Below are positions 24,171 through 35,500 of a DNA stretch of 64,000 nt, piece by piece. Under the pieces are notes generated by a model that did not search any database, was not told the origin of the DNA, and worked only from the letters and a program-made list of their open reading frames with translations. The stretch's first letter is position 1; each line of letters opens with the position of its first letter. The DNA is from Bugula neritina. Taxonomy: Eukaryota; Bryozoa; Gymnolaemata; Cheilostomatida; Bugulidae. A program made the translations under genes and the position numbers. The DNA lies in assembly GCA_964035545.1 (NCBI GenBank), contig OZ037767.1, positions 20,562,628-20,626,627 on the forward strand. The letters run 5' to 3'.

Positions 24171-24629
24171 GTGCAAGCGTTCAAAGACTCAGTGCCTGTA
24201 AAATGTGACTCATGTAACCAATTTACATGCACTATCTGTCACAGTCCATTTATGAAACAGGCAGGCCTCTCACTACATCTTAGAAAGGCTCACAGCAATC
24301 TATATCATGCCGCTTTACCAGCTGTAACAAATCAGAGTTGGAATTATGAAACCCTATCTGAAGTTGCAAGATGGGAGACGAAGTATGAAGGAGTTAGGAA
24401 CATTAATCAGAAGATCCAGGCGAAACTACCGATGTACACGATCGAACAAATTAAAGGAGTCAGAAACAAAAATCCTCAGTATCGAGAGATATTGGACACT
24501 ATCCAGAATGAACGGAATGAAGAAAGGACTACATCAACGGACGAAGCAGACACCAACAGCCCTACAAACCAACATGGAACGCTTGAACCTAACTTCGAAA
24601 ACCATCTTAAATATATTGATTTTATATGA
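24171..24629 (+). pseudogene. R2-like N-terminal zinc-finger segment
   Basis: Open for 152 codons. A C2H2 finger reads CTICHSPFMKQAGLSLHLRK followed by AH, i.e. C-x2-C-x12-H-x4-H, as in the DNA-binding N-terminus of R2-type proteins. After it comes a Lys/Glu-rich linker ending at a TGA. The upstream part (about 23845-24150) is in another frame, and further fragments continue from 24640 to 25000 with stops. It should have been the front of the reverse transcriptase protein. Confidence 0.7.
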
Positions 24630-25089
24630 TTTGTAGCAAGTTACCACTAGCAGCTAATCCAAAGACATTAGTAGGCTGTCAAAGCTTTATCAATAGAGTG
24701 TTTGAATCACTCTTCCCAAACAAAGGAACGAAGTCAAAAGGGGTAAAAGTTATCCACCAAAAAGAATAGTACTATCAGGTCGGAAGAGACGAAAGGAAAT
24801 GTTTAAGAAGGTACAGAATGAAATGAAATCTGATCCCAAGATCGTTATTAATCAGATTATATCTGGTACCTACGAGGAAGATGAAGGCCCGATACCATCC
24901 ACGGCTGAAGCCTACTGGCGGAATCTATTCCAAAGTAAGTAAATTGCCGACAATAGACAGCTTGGAGCTCAAAACATCTACAACGAGCTTATCCAGCCCA
25001 TTACACTAATTGAGATAACTAATGTACTACGTAAAAAGTCGAAAGGATCGCCAGACATTGACGGGTACACCTAGAGGAACCTCAAGAAG

Positions 25090-26142
25090 GTGGACATAAC
25101 TCTTTTAGTGTCGTGTTTCAACCTATGGCTGTTAAGTAGTAGGTCGCCATCTAGTATGTCAAAAGGTATCACTACTCTCATACCTAAAGTCATAGGTACC
25201 AAAAATCCTGCCGAGTTCAGGCCCATCACTGTTACATCTACGCTCAGTCGCCTATTCCACTGCATACTTGGTGAACCATTCGCAAATACGCTACCATATA
25301 GCAATTGTCAAAAAGGTTTTAAGAAGGGCGACGGCCTCTATTTCAACTCAAAGCTTCTTCAAAAGGTCATCAGTGAAGCAAAAACCAAGTACAAGAACCT
25401 TAAACTAGCTTTCGTCGATGTCTCCAAGGCGTTTGACAGTGTATCCCATCACACACTCTGGGTTGCCTGTAGGCGTCTCGGTGTCCCCGAACACCTCATT
25501 AGCTACCTAAAACGCTTCTATGCAGCCGGAACCACCCAGCTGAAGCTCACAGGAAGAGTAGGTAATGAGCTAGAGACTAACAGAGGAATAAAACAAGGCG
25601 ACGCACTATCTGTGCACCTTTTCAACGCAGTGATAGAGCTCTGTACTAACAATCTGGAGAGCAATATCCACTACAAATTCGGCACCGGTGCCAAAGTAAC
25701 TTTCATGGCTTACGCTGATGACATTGTACTATTTAGCCAGACAGATGCTGGATTAAAGCAAAACTTTACAATTCTCGAAGAACAATTAAGTAAGTGCGGA
25801 CTCTCGATCAATTACGGAAAAAGCGCCACGCTCGGAATAACTTGTAAACAAAAGAAATGGCTGTGTAACCCACGAACCATCTTGAAGGTCAACCAAAAAG
25901 AAGTGGCGGCATTAACTATCAACGATACTTATAAGTATCTGGGCGCCAAAATAGGTGCGTTGGGAGCAATACACACACCCAAAGATGATTACTTAAAAGC
26001 ACTTAACAACATTACCAGAGCGCCACTCAAGCCACAACAACGGCTCAAGATTCTAAGAGACCATCTATTTCCAAAACTGTTGCACCAACTAGTAATCTCA
26101 ACAGTTAGAAGTGTCAGCCTCACACCTGGATTCTCTGACTAG
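25090..26142 (+). pseudogene. R2-like reverse transcriptase fragment
   Basis: 350 codons. It contains the RT motifs LIPK, FRPITV, LAFVDVSKAFDSVSHHTLW (metal-binding Asp), NRGIKQGDALS and the catalytic box AYADDIVLFS, followed by thumb-like sequence to KLLHQLVIST. The frame ends at a TAG and continues in another frame from about 26111, so a frameshift separates it from the endonuclease. Both catalytic boxes survive, which points to fairly recent decay. Confidence 0.85.
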
Positions 26143-27043
26143 ATCTTTTGTGAAGCAATGGCTGAAAATAAAAATAAATTGCTCCAAGGCAATTTTCCAC
26201 GCATCTATTGAAGACAGTGAACTTGGGATTCTATCATTTCTCTACCAAGTACCACTACAAAGATACAACAGAAACTGCCGGCTACTCACATACAATGACT
26301 CACTAACAGATGTCATCACCTGCAACCAACCTACCTCAGCGCCTACCATCGCAGGAATTCCCCTTACATCTAGGGAATGTGTCAAAGAACACTTTCAAGA
26401 ACTACTACATAGCTCTGTGGATGAAAAAAGACTCATCCACCATCGACCATGCCTCAAAGTACATCAATGGGTCAGGTCATCGACCCATGCATGGCTGACA
26501 GGCCGGGACTTCATCAGAGCCATTCATCTCAGGCACAACCTCTTGCCGAGTGGCATGATGCTCTCTCGCATGAGCAGTTTACACTCAAAAAGTTGTCTTG
26601 TGTGCGTAAATGCACCACACACTGTCGCTCATATTCTGCAGCAGCGTCCACGTTCTCATGGAGGAAGGATTAAGAGACATGACGCCATCTGCAAATTCGT
26701 CTCAGACACAATGTCAAAGGCAGATTTTAACGTTGATTGGGAACCTCGGTTCCGGACCAGTGAGGGAATACTGAAGCCAGATCTAGTAGTGAAAAAAGAC
26801 AACTGTGCCCACGTTATAGACGTGGCTATCTGCAGTGATGGAATCAACCCCGAAAAAGTATACAATGATAAAGTTGCTAAGTACAGACCAGTTGTTGAAG
26901 CTCTCGAGGGTACTTTCAGTGAAATCAAGATATCGGCCTTTGTCATAAACTGGAGAGGTGCTATTGCCAAGAAAACGATCTCTGACTTTAAGCCCTTCGT
27001 TACACCCAACGCTTTTGCCACTGTCTCTGTAGGAACATTGTAG
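26111..27043 (+). pseudogene. R2-like restriction-like endonuclease domain fragment
   Basis: 310 codons downstream of and overlapping the RT frame. A zinc-ligand cluster reads CLVCVNAPHTVAHILQQRPR; the cysteine expected after ILQQ is Arg (CGT), probably a C-to-R mutation. Next come HGGRIKRHDAI and the PD-(D/E)xK-like block LKPDLVVKKD with VIDVAIC. This enzyme nicks the insertion target in R2-type elements. The ORF stops at a TAG 27041-27043. Confidence 0.75.
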
Positions 27044-27170
27044 TATGGTAATCGACTGTAGTCAGCTTCTCTGAAGCCGAAGTGATAACGGGTTAGACAT
27101 ATGGACAGGGAACATCGCTGTCAAACTATTGTGCCCCTCGTATACGGGCCTAAATAGTATACAAATTCAA

Positions 27171-28263
27171 AACCATCTTTTATCCATTCAGGCTATTATT
27201 ATGATATTATGGATATACGGGTAAGCGGGCGGGACATTTTAAACATGATTTTATGTAAGCATGATGTGTTCTAGAGGATGAAAAATTATAAGTTCTGTAA
27301 TCAATAGCTAGTGTGTTTAGAAGCTTATGCAGTTTCTAATTTAGGAATCATCTCCTCTCTTGTAGCCATTGAACCCAGGAAACAGGTAAAGTTTTCGCAT
27401 ATGAGTGAGAGTATCCCAGATTACAACCAACTGTCCTCCACTCTCAAAATCGCGATCTACACACAGTTTTCTCACTTTAGTCTGTACCTGCACAACATAT
27501 AGAACTTTTACAATGAAGATAATATCATTAATTGTATAAATCAGTCAACCATTCATAGGTTATTTATGCAGTAGTTGGGTTTTCTTCTTTTATAGGTGTT
27601 ATGTGAGCTGGATATAGCTAAAATAACTACAAGCGCATAAGCAAATCATAGTGTAGGTAAAAAGCTGAAAATTGAAACAAGGTGACTAGAATATCATAAG
27701 GAGGACCTTTACCACTACTTTCAGCAAAGGTAGAAAAGTTTAACTGTTACACAGTGCAGTCAGAGAGTTGGCTCAATCTTAAGCTATACTGACAAAGCAT
27801 CAAATAGTTGGAATAGCACAGATAAATTTTTCAAGTTGAAAATTAAAATTTTCAATATTTTGAGGCGAATTGAGTAAGGACATATTGAATAAATGGAGAG
27901 TTAAACAATGAGGGGTACAAATGTGGCCGTAATTATTGAGTAAGTGTGAAGCATCATGTAAAGTAGATATTAGTGTAGTTATGTAATGATATTAATGTAT
28001 GTTTCCTGTAGCATTATGCAATACAATTAGTGGGTCACACCTACCTGTTTTAATATAGTGTAGAGGTCATGGTGACAGGCATGTTTATACATGGAAGATA
28101 CAAGAGCTCTAATCATTAGAGATCCAAACTCAGGGTGTCTCTTTGATATGAATGCTACAAGTAGATTGTATAACACAAATTATTTAACCAAGAACGAGAT
28201 AATATCTATTAATAACAAGCATCATATACAGTATAATATTGTGTATAACATCGTATTACTTAC
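27171..28263. other. Stretch without a defended gene
   Basis: AT-rich sequence right of the retroelement. Two short plus-strand ORFs (27311-27502, 28091-28288) show no recognisable motif or splice support. Confidence 0.4.
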
Positions 28264-28576
28264 ACTCCATGCTAGATTTCACTACTAGCAGGTCATCATA
28301 GTTTAGTCTATTCATAGTCTCAGCATCTTCCAATCTTTGAAATTTAGCAAGTGGGGGTGAGATGCTTTCAATCTCCTCTGTTTGAGAATCTCCGATATCA
28401 AATCTGTCAATACCCCTATCACCAAAATCACTCCTCTCTATAACACAAATGTTTAAAGGTGCGCTTTTAATTTCGATGAAAAAAGTACCGAGTTTCAGTT
28501 TAAAACACTCATCGGAATACCCCTTTACAGTTTTACTGAAACTCATTGACATCATATTGATGCGGAAGCTCACTTT
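28264..28576 (-). CDS. Orphan internal exon downstream of the caspase exons
   Basis: A 313-nt open exon. An acceptor (ATTAG) precedes 28576 and a strong GTAAGT donor follows 28264. It encodes VSFRINMMSMSFSKTVKGYS and later SDFGDRGIDRFDIGDSQTEE, then LNYDDLLVVKSSMEC. I recognise no domain. In its open frame it starts at phase 0, which does not match the available alternative donor in the last caspase exon, so it probably belongs to another transcript or an unfound exon chain. Confidence 0.35.
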
Positions 28577-28968
28577 CTAATATTAAAATATAACTAGCTC
28601 AATCCATATTTTGAAAACATAATGAATCTGTAAAGTAGACAGCATAAAAGCGTAATTGATCATGATACCCGATAGATTTAAAAAAATGAAGCTTTTACTT
28701 GAATCGATAAAGCTTAGTTTAATGTTTAAGTAAGTAATATAAACAAGAAAGCGATGATTGAATACTGACATCTACAAAGAGCACAAACTCATCAAATATA
28801 AATTTTAGAACATGCTAATACATCTGAGGTATTGCATCATACATTACATACATACATACCTAGCAAGCTAGCAGATTTTATGTATCAGCCAAACTGAGAC
28901 GTTTATGAATTAACCCTTGATAAGTAATTAGGTTAAAAGATGTACCTACTGAAGGAGGCAACTCTTAA

Positions 28969-29575
28969 TTATAGATTGAGTATGAAGGACACGAAACGGG
29001 GTCTATCATAATAGCAACTTCTTGTCATTAAACAAATATCTGAATAATCTGCCACGTAAGAGAAGCATTTACCCTGTTGTAGCAACTTAATACCTCCACT
29101 GCAGGCTTCCAGTATAACAACCTTCGGTTTGCCAGCCATTCCTGTGAAGTTCAAAGGGGTCAAAAGGTCATACACATCAGTTAGTTTAACTCGCTTCATG
29201 TCTTTACCATAGATGTGGTTGTTCAGCCCTCCATGAGTCATGATAACCAACACATGACATCCCAGATCTTTGTGTTCCTCTTTTTTCACCTCAGATTTTA
29301 CAACAGACAGCATTTCCTACAAGTGTTTGAAGGGTACAGAATGCTCAACATTTTATATAAACTCGACAAAAAAAACCATGAAGAGCAAAAAGAACAAATT
29401 GTACCTGAGCCGTCAGATCTGTGTGTGGCACAACATCAAACTTGAACCCCTTCAACATGGCGGACATATTCTCAACATCAACATCTGAACCTTTCCTATA
29501 CAAATCTGGTCTCTTATCAAAATTCTTGTTGTTTATTATCAGAGCTCTGCCTCTCTTTCGCGTCATATTGAACAC
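28969..29575 (-). CDS. Caspase-domain exons of the fusion gene
   Basis: Exons 29405-29575 and 28969-29316 encode a caspase large subunit: MTRKRGRALIINNKNFD, a GSDVDVENMSAMLKGF segment (typical of the DVDxENL helix), VPHTDLTAQ, then HVLVIMTHGG and VVILEACSGG. The active-site box is EACSG instead of the usual QACxG. Downstream CYYDRPRFVSFILNL may be a relic of the small subunit (compare the family's SWRN...FIQ region). Caspases cleave after Asp. The missing small subunit means activity should not be assumed. Confidence 0.85.
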
Positions 29576-32500
29576 CTGGACACAATACAGAAGTATGTGT
29601 TATTGCCATAGAGGTATGACTACATAAAAATTACCATTCTATATGAGAATTAGCATTAGGAGCCATTACCTTATCAGTGTTTGAGAACAGCTGTCTCAAC
29701 CTAGGGTTACTGGTGGGATTCAGCCTTAGTCTGATCAACTTCATCTCTTCAACTTCCTCTTCATCAGGGTACAGATTGTCATCCTCATCAGAGAGATCAC
29801 TGAGATCATCATTGGCTGTCATTGTGGTGGTCATAGAATCTGATTGGCTACAGCTAGCAACTATAGAAAGTACAAAGAAAATTGAATTAGCAAATAGAAA
29901 AAAGACACAGAATATGCTAATTTGCAGATTGCCTTCAAGATTTAAGACAAAACTTTCTGGTTGAGCATTCCAACTGTATACTATGGTTTCTTAGTATTTT
30001 CATCTCCAACACATAGTGATAGTTCAAATATGTTTTTGTAGATAACATGAACTGTTGAAAGTTAGCATTTTTAATTAAAAAGTCAATTTGGCCAATTGCG
30101 ACAAGTTTGCCAAATTTTCTTGCATCATGAAGACAAATTACAAGAAAAACATTGTCTTTAATGACCTTTGTAATACATCTACAGTATAAATTATGATTGC
30201 TTTCAATATAAAAAACTATATTGAAGCTTTTTAAGGGTTTCTGTGTACACAGTTTTACACTTAAACAGTGCCATTATACACTATATATTCCTTTTCAAAG
30301 GATACAAAACAAAGACCAAATAAGTCATGTATTACTATTAGATAGTCATCTTCTGCATCAACGCAATTTCAATGCTTTCCAGTGAAGATATAAAAGAATG
30401 CTCTGGCAAGTAGAATTAAATAAAAACCGGCACATTTCTCAAAAAAGATATAAACACACTACTGTTAAAACTTTTTTGTTACTAGCAGATAGAAAAACTA
30501 AAGAATAATTACCAGATGTGTTTTGGCTTTCTTGCTGTTCCCCTCTCAGTTTCAGTTCAAGTATAGCTGTTTCAAACTTATCAGTTTCTGTCTCTAACAA
30601 TGCATCGCCTAAATAAGAAAAAAATTAACTACTTAAAAGATTATTATTTCCAAATTGAATTTAAATTTACAGGTTGCAGACCAAATTTATAGTGGTAACA
30701 GTTTTAAAATGAAAAACAAAATGATTGAGAGTCACTATTTAAGCCAACATAATTTTTATTGCCTTGTAAATAAACTTTACTAAGGTGAATGTTATATTGT
30801 ACTCTAATTTTTACTTTCTATGCATAAAATTTTAGACAATACACTTATTACAAAACATACATGGATAGACCAGAGCAGTGGGTATCTCGTCGCTATCACA
30901 CAGAGTTGTAGACAACGCACTACACAGCCTGATGTCTTGCAGTGGGTTCTCCATGGACCGAAGACACCACTGAGGACTACACACTTTCTTGAGACAAGGA
31001 AGTCTGAGTAGTAAGCAGTGAGCACAGTAGCATGTAGTGACTGGTCTACTTGCTGTCCAAGTTTCTAGAACATGTCTGAGGATGTTGTTGTTGGTTGTAA
31101 TAAGCTTTTTCCACATACTGCTAATGTTAGCAGCATCTGATGATACATAGAGCAAAACTTTTCTAGTTTTGTAGTCATGAACCAGCTGTGTGTAGATTCC
31201 ATCTTGATAGGCATTTGCTCCATTTCTCTTCACTTCGATTTTTGCAAAATCCAAAGGAAACATTTCCAACAAACCAACAGTCATTTGGTGGTACACATAT
31301 TGTGGTAATGCAAGACCATTGAACTGCGTTTCAACATGAAGGAGCATGATCTTTGGTGAAGAAAAAGAAATATTGTAAAAGTTTTGAGCAAATTGAGGTA
31401 CAATAAAGCATCGGTTCTTGCACTCTTTGTTTAAATACCCATGCAGCAAACGGAATGTCTGCAGTAAGCAAACAGCAACTTCAACATCTTCCAACTTCGT
31501 GAATGATGTCTCTTTTTCAATCAAATAAAAAAGAAGGCATTCCATCATCAAACCAGTGCGAGTAAACTGACTAACAAGTTCCTCAAAGTCTTGCTTCTCA
31601 ACACGTAATCTATTCTTTGAATAATACGGTTGAAACTGATCAACTCTCCTCTGCCATATGTTAGGATCATGATGATACAAGACACAGAGAAGTTTGGTGA
31701 CTTCTGAAATCTTGTGGAATATGTATGGCCTGAGAGAACTGATATCTTTATACCACAATACTTTACCACAGTCATGCATGTATGTGAGGATAGTGTCCAG
31801 CTGACCTGACCCAATGTGGTGAGATTCTGTTTGTACGTCTTTCAGTATCTCATCAAAGGTGCTGTACACAGATGGAAGAGACAGCACCTTTCCATTCACT
31901 TCTTCCCAGACTGAAGGCAGAGGTTTGACAAAGTGTTGACTGCTTTGAAGCAGAGAATTCTTGATCAGGTCAAACACTTCATACTTTTCATCTTTTCCCA
32001 CCTCGTAAATGTATCCATTGAGAAAAACTTCAGTTGACTTACTAAAATGCAAGATTCGAGCAAAGTCACCATCCAATCTCTTTTCTTCTCTCACAATATC
32101 TTCACACAACTGGTTTGAAATTTCAAGAAAACTATTTTTAAGCTTTTGAAACTGGATACTTTGAAACTTATCCTTATGTGTAAAGATAAGTTTTGGTGCG
32201 TCGAGAGTTGGGTTAGCAAGATAGAGGTGAGACATGTAATCAAAGGCTAATCTTCTAACAGCTTCTCTGGGTGTTGATTTATTTGAAACCTCATCATACT
32301 GTTCCATGTTAACTACTATGACTGGTATGCAATTTTGCTTCAGTGTCAGTTGATAAGTTATATGGTAAACTTCTTGACCCCCAAAATCAATGAGACGAAG
32401 CGCTGTGCCATCCACCTCAACCTCTTCAACATTAAACACCTTTGTTGTCTCATCTTTTTCAGCACCTGAACCTCTGTTGGTCAGAACTCTCTTTCTGTCA

Positions 32501-35500
32501 GCGCTCTGAAATGTTCTGATTAGACTTGTCTTCCCAGCCATGGTATTACCCAGTATTGCTATTGTAGCAAATGGTAGGCTTTTACCAGCACCTTTAGCCA
32601 AGTCTGTATAATATTGTCTCACAGCAGTTATTCCCCGCCTACATACTTCGATTGGAGGAGATGTGAGAGCATTACAACCATGTGCTTTCAGCTCATGAAG
32701 TTGAGTTAGCTGTAATATCTTACTATCCAGAGATGTCAAGAAATTATTCTTAGATATATCTAATTTTTGCAGTCTACTCAAGGTGCACACAGGAGATGGT
32801 ATACTGGTGAGGTTATTGCGAGATATGTCCAGCTTTTGTAACTTCTGTAGACAATGCATGCTGTAAAATATAAAGTATATTTGGTAAATTGTCAATAGTT
32901 ATACTAGTGATATATATAGTTGTACAGATATGATAAACTGGTCATTGAACAGTGCTCAAGATCTTTTTAAAAAATGAGCTGAATACTATAAGGTATTTGG
33001 TAAAATGTAAGTACTCATGTACATATACTAACTATGTGTACACTCGAGCGTGTGAGCGTACATAGATATGCTGATAAGAAGGAATGTTGAGGTAGGTGAA
33101 TGTACATAATCAACAATTTGTAAGCCATCAGATTAAATCATATATTACATTATTGAAAGTTGTTTTAAGCTCTTTATTACGATGGTTATACAAGCCAGAG
33201 AAAACTTTGTTGCTTTTTCTAAGTGGCCAAACTCGATTTTCAAAGAATATGGTGCAAAAAAGCATTCTCAGTTATTTCCTCAGCACCGATGACAGACCCT
33301 TGCACCACAATATTGTTAACATAACAATATGTCACTTCACAAACACAATGCCATGATACAACACATTGCCAAGAATCAAAGTCATAATTCCTGGGACAGG
33401 CGTCAAAATAAAACCCAACAGGCAAAGCATAGTGCACACCTTTTTACTTCGCGGCCTGATATTTCTAAAGGTCTTCAAAAATGTAGATTTGCAGGTAGAA
33501 AGACTTAGAGTTGACTATTTTAAACTTGTTGTGCAATTGCCGTCATTTCCTAATGTTTTCACTACATGCTGCAACCTTGTCATCGTGGCATTCAGTAGAA
33601 ATGCCCATGATGATTTTTGAGTTTGAGTTTATGAATAATCTGCACAACAGCTGTTAATTTTATTTAAGCTGTCAAGCTAAAATATTAAAATTAATTATCT
33701 TAAATTGGCCAAATTACTTTACGGTAAAAACTTTACTGCGTAGAGTTTATAGCTGGCGTTAAATTTTAGACTGTGTAAATTTTGTTTTTCAACAGCAGTA
33801 GCTTTTTATCACTCAGGTGGGTGAAAAAATTATACTATTAAAGTACTCTTCACTTAAGAGGAGGCAACTCCGCGAGATCGATCTGACACTCTCATGGAAG
33901 ATCGATCTGAGTACAATTCTCAGATTGATCTCGCTGAGATCGATCAGAGATCGATCCATGGAAAGCCCGTGAATGTATATTCTTTGTAAATTTTTGCAAG
34001 CGCGTGGAGCATGTTAGTTCATTCTAATTCCTCTAATTAGTTCTCAACAACTAACATATATTTAACCAAGGAAACAGTACTATGAGTTTCATTACATGAA
34101 TATGTATGTAGACAGATTTTGAGTTAGTGATGAGCTATTATCTTCATTACAGTATCATTCTACACTATAGTATAATACACACCTGTTTGGTAGAGTTGAC
34201 AGTTCACAGCCCCGCATGTACAGCTCTCTCAAGGATAATAAGGATGTGAATATATCATCAGGTAGACCTTCAGATAGGTTAGTCATTGATATGTCCATTA
34301 CCTCGAGATTTTCAAGTGAAGATATGCTGTAACATGGCATAGAATGGTCCATACTGTATCACCCATACATGATAATGAGTGGTAAAAATGTACAACAGCA
34401 TCATGTACACAGCACACAATAAGCGAGTAAGTGTGTTCTAATATATATGAATACACACATTTTAGGTTATATTGCACATGTATACCTTTGTAATAGAGTT
34501 GACAGTTTACAGCATTCCATGTGCAACTCTCTTAATGATAGTAAAGATGTGAATATATCGTCAGGTAGACCTTCAAATAGGTCATTCTCTGATATATCCA
34601 ATACCTCAAGACTCTTCAGTGAGCATATGCTGTAACATAACATAAAATGATCTATACCATACTATTATATTATAAATATATAATACATAGTACTTATTAA
34701 ACAATGAATAATGTACCAGGTCACACAACGCACAATAATCATACAAAATATCCATGCAATATTACACTACCACATAAGAGTACTATTCTATCAATTATTA
34801 GTGTAGGCATACTTCATATTGAGCATGAAAACCTATTGTATTATATAATAATTTTATGCTACACATCTTCCTTAACATGCACAACTCATACTACATAGTC
34901 TGCATCAACACACACCTGTTTGGTAAAGTTACCAATTTACAGCCCCTCATGTCCAACTCTCTCAATGATAGTAAGGATGTGAATATATCATCAGGTAAAC
35001 CTTCAGATAGGTTATTATTTGAGATATCCAATACCTCGAGATTCTTCAGTAAAGATATGCTGTAACATAACATACAGATGTGAACTTTATTAGATATGAT
35101 GCATATGTTTGCATTCTAACAGTCGTTTATTCGATGGAAACAAAAACAATAATAATTATTGCTTTATACAAAATTATATAGTAGTAATTATTATTATTTG
35201 CAATCTCATTTTTATTCTTCAAATAAATTACTCACACACACATATATATACACACACACACACACACATATATATACACACATATATATACACACATATA
35301 AGTACACACTCACACATGCTATATTGCACCATGGATCTTTGCAGGAGCATACACAGAAAAGATAAAAGCATTAAATGTTCAATTTTAAAACGCATACACT
35401 ACTATCAGTAAAATGCAACTGAATAGAATGTAACACTTAATCAAGAAAATGGGCTCGCTAAATAGCCATTAGCTAATTAGGTCACCACATTCACATTTGC

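Larger units (their letters stand above)
23845..27170 (+). mobile_element. Broken R2-superclade non-LTR retrotransposon
   Basis: Reading left to right there is a C2H2 zinc finger, a reverse transcriptase, then a CCHC-like motif and restriction-like endonuclease. That order is diagnostic of R2-type elements (R2, R4 and NeSL lineages). The frame is interrupted by several stops and shifts (for example after 24629, around 24768, near 25073 and at 26140), so this is a dead copy. Ends are approximate: homology to coding parts starts after about 23900, and the 3' UTR probably ends around 27170. It is not in rDNA. Confidence 0.8.

Noticed and set aside
27044-27170. Possible tRNA or structured RNA at the retroelement 3' end
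   Set aside because: No clear A/B boxes or cloverleaf. It is treated as the retroelement 3' UTR.
33240-33620. ORFs on both strands in the intron before the Roc exon
   Set aside because: No motif, and they overlap each other antisense.
35109-35411. His/Thr/Tyr-rich ORFs
   Set aside because: They come from the (CA)n/(TA)n microsatellite in an intron.
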